Shown here in pieces: positions 5,936-7,587 of a stretch of DNA of 7,587 nt. The notes beneath the pieces were generated by a model. The model saw nothing but the letters and a program-made list of their open reading frames with translations. It searched no databases and had not been told where the DNA came from. The translations under genes and the position numbers were made by a program. This DNA is from an uncultured Actinomycetes bacterium (GTDB lineage Bacteria; Actinomycetota; Actinomycetes; Mycobacteriales; Mycobacteriaceae). Location of the stretch: contig CAIWCQ010000132.1 in NCBI GenBank assembly GCA_903911165.1, positions 1 through 7,587 on the forward strand, given 5' to 3'. How positions within the stretch are numbered: position 1 is the stretch's first letter; each line of letters begins with the position of its first letter.

Positions 5936-6835
5936 CGCCGCGGTAGCGACGGTGCAGGTGGCCGCGCCGGCCACGTGCAGTGCAACCAGGGCGGCCGGCA
6001 CGCCGGTGTGGTATTGCACCACCCCGATCAAGCCCTGCGCGGCGACCACACCGAGAAGGGTTGCCAGCCGACGCCGCACCTGCCGACCGGCGCCGACTGC
6101 CAGCAATCCGGCACCGAGGCCGATAAGCAGGCTCAGATAGCCGACCAGTAGGTTGGCGTGCGCATGGACCAGCGTGACGATCTCAACCTGGAGCCGAGGA
6201 ACGGGTCGCTGCAGGCTCTTGTCGCCGGCGTGCGGGCCGGCTCCGGTGACCAGGGTGCCGGTGATCAGGGTTGCGGCCAGGACCAGCGCGGTCAGAAAAG
6301 TCAACTGGCGCAATGGTTTCGGGACGTTATCAATAGTAATGCCGTCATCGGGTTCGCCGATCTTGACATACAGCAGGGTGGCCAGCCAGACCATCGCCAT
6401 CGACACCAGCAGGTGGATCGCCACGGTCCACCACAGCAGGCCGGTCAGAACCGTGATGCCGCCGATCACCGCCTGCAGGACGGTGGAGGCGGGCATCAGC
6501 CAGGCATAGAACCGCACCTCGCGCCGCCGTCGGGCGCGGGTGACGGCCAGTACCGCCGCGGCGGCGGTGATCACCACCAGAAAGGTGAGCAAACGGTTGC
6601 CGAACTCGACGGCCTGGTGCACCAGTGGAACTTCGGCATGCGGGACCGGGGTGAAGCTTCCGGGAAAACACTGCGGCCAGGTGGGGCAACCCAGGCCGGA
6701 GGCGGTCACCCGTACGACCGCGCCGGTGACCGAAATGCCGGCCTGGGTGAATACCACTGCAGCGGCGATCGCCCGTTGGGCGCGGAGGCTGGGCAACGGA
6801 AGTAGATCCACCAGTCGCAGGAAGTAGCGATACAT
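5867..6835 (-). CDS. ctaA: Heme A synthase (COX15/CtaA family)
   Basis: CtaA is a membrane enzyme that oxidises the C8 methyl group of heme O to a formyl group, making heme A for cytochrome aa3 oxidase. The chosen ATG at 6835 gives 322 residues starting MYRYFLRLVDLLPLP. About eight hydrophobic helices are arranged as two four-helix halves. The first external loop has the cysteine pair SGLGCPTWPQCFPG (Cys50, Cys56). Candidate heme-binding histidines are His73, His141 (TVAIHLLVS), His224/His226 (LVHAHANLL) and His287 (LVALHVAG). Where Bacillus CtaA has a His-Arg after the conserved glutamate, this protein has EFGNR (77-81), so that histidine is Asn80. The start shares one base with the stop of the upstream ABC permease (TGATG) and no ribosome site precedes it, so translation is probably coupled. 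A longer frame reaches 6886 but lies wholly inside the permease. It matches Rv1456c, which older annotations called an antibiotic-transport membrane protein. Confidence 0.94.
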   Translation of the reverse strand: MYRYFLRLVDLLPLPSLRAQRAIAAAVVFTQAGISVTGAVVRVTASGLGCPTWPQCFPGSFTPVPHAEVPLVHQAVEFGNRLLTFLVVITAAAAVLAVTRARRRREVRFYAWLMPASTVLQAVIGGITVLTGLLWWTVAIHLLVSMAMVWLATLLYVKIGEPDDGITIDNVPKPLRQLTFLTALVLAATLITGTLVTGAGPHAGDKSLQRPVPRLQVEIVTLVHAHANLLVGYLSLLIGLGAGLLAVGAGRQVRRRLATLLGVVAAQGLIGVVQYHTGVPAALVALHVAGAATCTVATAALWASMRQRTAARERSQAQALAR

Positions 6836-6837
6836 CA
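6833..6837 (-). promoter_or_regulatory. TGATG stop/start overlap coupling the ABC permease to ctaA
   Basis: On the minus strand the permease stop TGA (6837-6835) shares its last A with the ATG of ctaA (6835-6833). The 15 bases before the ATG (GTTTCGGTTCACCTG) contain no purine-rich ribosome site, so ctaA translation probably relies on ribosomes that have just ended the permease. Confidence 0.85.
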
Positions 6838-7587
6838 GGTGAACCGAAACCAGCGCAATGCGGCCAGTGCCGCCACCGCACCCCACAGGGCAAGAACGGC
6901 GATACCGACACCGTCAATGGCGGGCGCACCCGATCGGTTCACGGCCCACGAGAGCGCCTCGGTCAATGCCCCCGACGGTGTCAGCCTGGCCACCCAGGAC
7001 AGCGCCGCCGGGACCGTGCCGGACTGAAGTGTCAGTGCGCCCAAACCCGCGAAGACGAACCACAGCAGATTGGCTATCGCCAGCACGATCTCAGCCTTGA
7101 GGGTCCCGCCCAGCAGAAGGCCCATCGCCGTGAAGGTCGCGGTACCCAGCGCGATGATCCCGGCGCCGAGTAGCAGGCCGGCCGCCGGTGGCCGCCAACC
7201 CAGTGCCAGCCCGATCCCGCCCAGCACGATCGCCTGCAGGAACACGACACTGACAACGGCCATCGCCTTGCCGGCGATGATGGCCCATACCGGTAGCGCG
7301 GTGGCGCCGAGGCGTTTGAGTGCGCCGTAGCGGCGATCGAACGCCACGGCGATCGCCTGACCGGTGAACGCCGTGGAAATGATGGCCAGCGCCATGATCG
7401 CCGGCATGAATACCGCGACGCGGTTCGTCCCGAAGGAGCCCAGCGGCAACAGGGTGAGGCCGATCAGCAAAGTGATCGGGATGAACATTGTCAGGAGGAG
7501 TTGTTCGCCGTTGCGCAGCAACAACTTCAGTTCGAGGCCGTACTGCGCGGCGAGCATCCGCGGCACACTGTTCGCCCGGGCGTCGGG
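6835..7587 (-). CDS. ABC-2 type transporter permease, 5' end cut off by window edge
   Basis: This is the membrane-spanning subunit of an ABC transporter of the ABC-2/DrrB type. It is probably an exporter partnered with an ATP-binding protein encoded to the right (Rv1458c in M. tuberculosis). The substrate is unknown. The visible 250 residues contain about six hydrophobic segments: near LLLTMFIPITLLIGLTLLPLG, VFMPAIMALAIISTAFTG, the region around VVSVVFLQAIVLGGIG, LLGAGIIALGTATFTAMGLL, IVLAIANLLWFVFAGLGAL and IAVLALWGAVAALAALRWF. The loop AVAFDRRYGALKRLGATALP is typical of this family, and LTPSGALTEALSW lies near the C-terminus. A GTG at 7566 could be a start, but the frame stays open to the edge (PDARANS before it), and I expect the gene to begin about ten codons further right. 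It matches Rv1457c. It overlaps ctaA by one base, which suggests one operon. Confidence 0.92.
   Translation of the reverse strand, partial: PDARANSVPRMLAAQYGLELKLLLRNGEQLLLTMFIPITLLIGLTLLPLGSFGTNRVAVFMPAIMALAIISTAFTGQAIAVAFDRRYGALKRLGATALPVWAIIAGKAMAVVSVVFLQAIVLGGIGLALGWRPPAAGLLLGAGIIALGTATFTAMGLLLGGTLKAEIVLAIANLLWFVFAGLGALTLQSGTVPAALSWVARLTPSGALTEALSWAVNRSGAPAIDGVGIAVLALWGAVAALAALRWFRFT

Noticed and set aside
6836..6886. Longer start for ctaA at 6886
   Set aside because: The extra 17 residues lie entirely inside the permease frame, and the TGATG junction gives a standard coupled start that matches the family N-terminus.

Overview
The window looks like chromosomal DNA from a non-tuberculous mycobacterium (Mycobacterium/Mycolicibacterium or a close relative). 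It is GC-rich, and its gene order matches the tal-tkt-ctaB-qor-(Rv1455)-ctaA-ABC permease block of Mycobacterium tuberculosis (Rv1448c to Rv1457c). The PE_PGRS genes that sit on both sides of ctaB in M. tuberculosis, and Rv1453, are absent. The species is inferred from remembered gene order and protein similarity, not from a search.

Layout, left to right. Positions 1-849 (minus) hold the first 283 codons of transaldolase (tal), which runs off the left edge. Positions 911-3004 (minus) hold complete transketolase (tkt), 61 bp upstream of tal and probably in one transcript. Positions 3005-3168 are a divergent promoter region with clustered GGTAG/CTACC half-sites. Positions 3169-4110 (plus) hold ctaB, heme O synthase. 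A 50-bp convergent gap follows with a perfect 15-bp duplication. Positions 4161-5135 (minus) hold qor, a zinc-free quinone oxidoreductase-like protein. A 47-bp divergent gap follows with an imperfect 18-bp duplication. Positions 5183-5935 (plus) hold a DcsG-like ATP-grasp relative that seems to lack the middle of its nucleotide-binding region. Its 3' end overlaps, tail to tail, the end of ctaA (5867-6835, minus; heme A synthase). ctaA is joined by a TGATG stop/start overlap to an ABC-2 permease (6835 to beyond the right edge, minus).

Functionally, tal and tkt form the non-oxidative pentose phosphate branch. ctaB and ctaA act in sequence (heme B to heme O to heme A) to supply the aa3-type cytochrome c oxidase. 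The ABC permease is probably the membrane half of a transporter whose ATPase lies to the right. No gene here is an obvious new system. The points most worth checking are the short tandem duplications in every intergenic gap, the shortened ATP-grasp protein, the half-site cluster between tkt and ctaB, and the 69-bp convergent overlap. No tRNA, rRNA, CRISPR array, insertion sequence or prophage gene was seen, and no gene-free stretch exceeds 164 bp.
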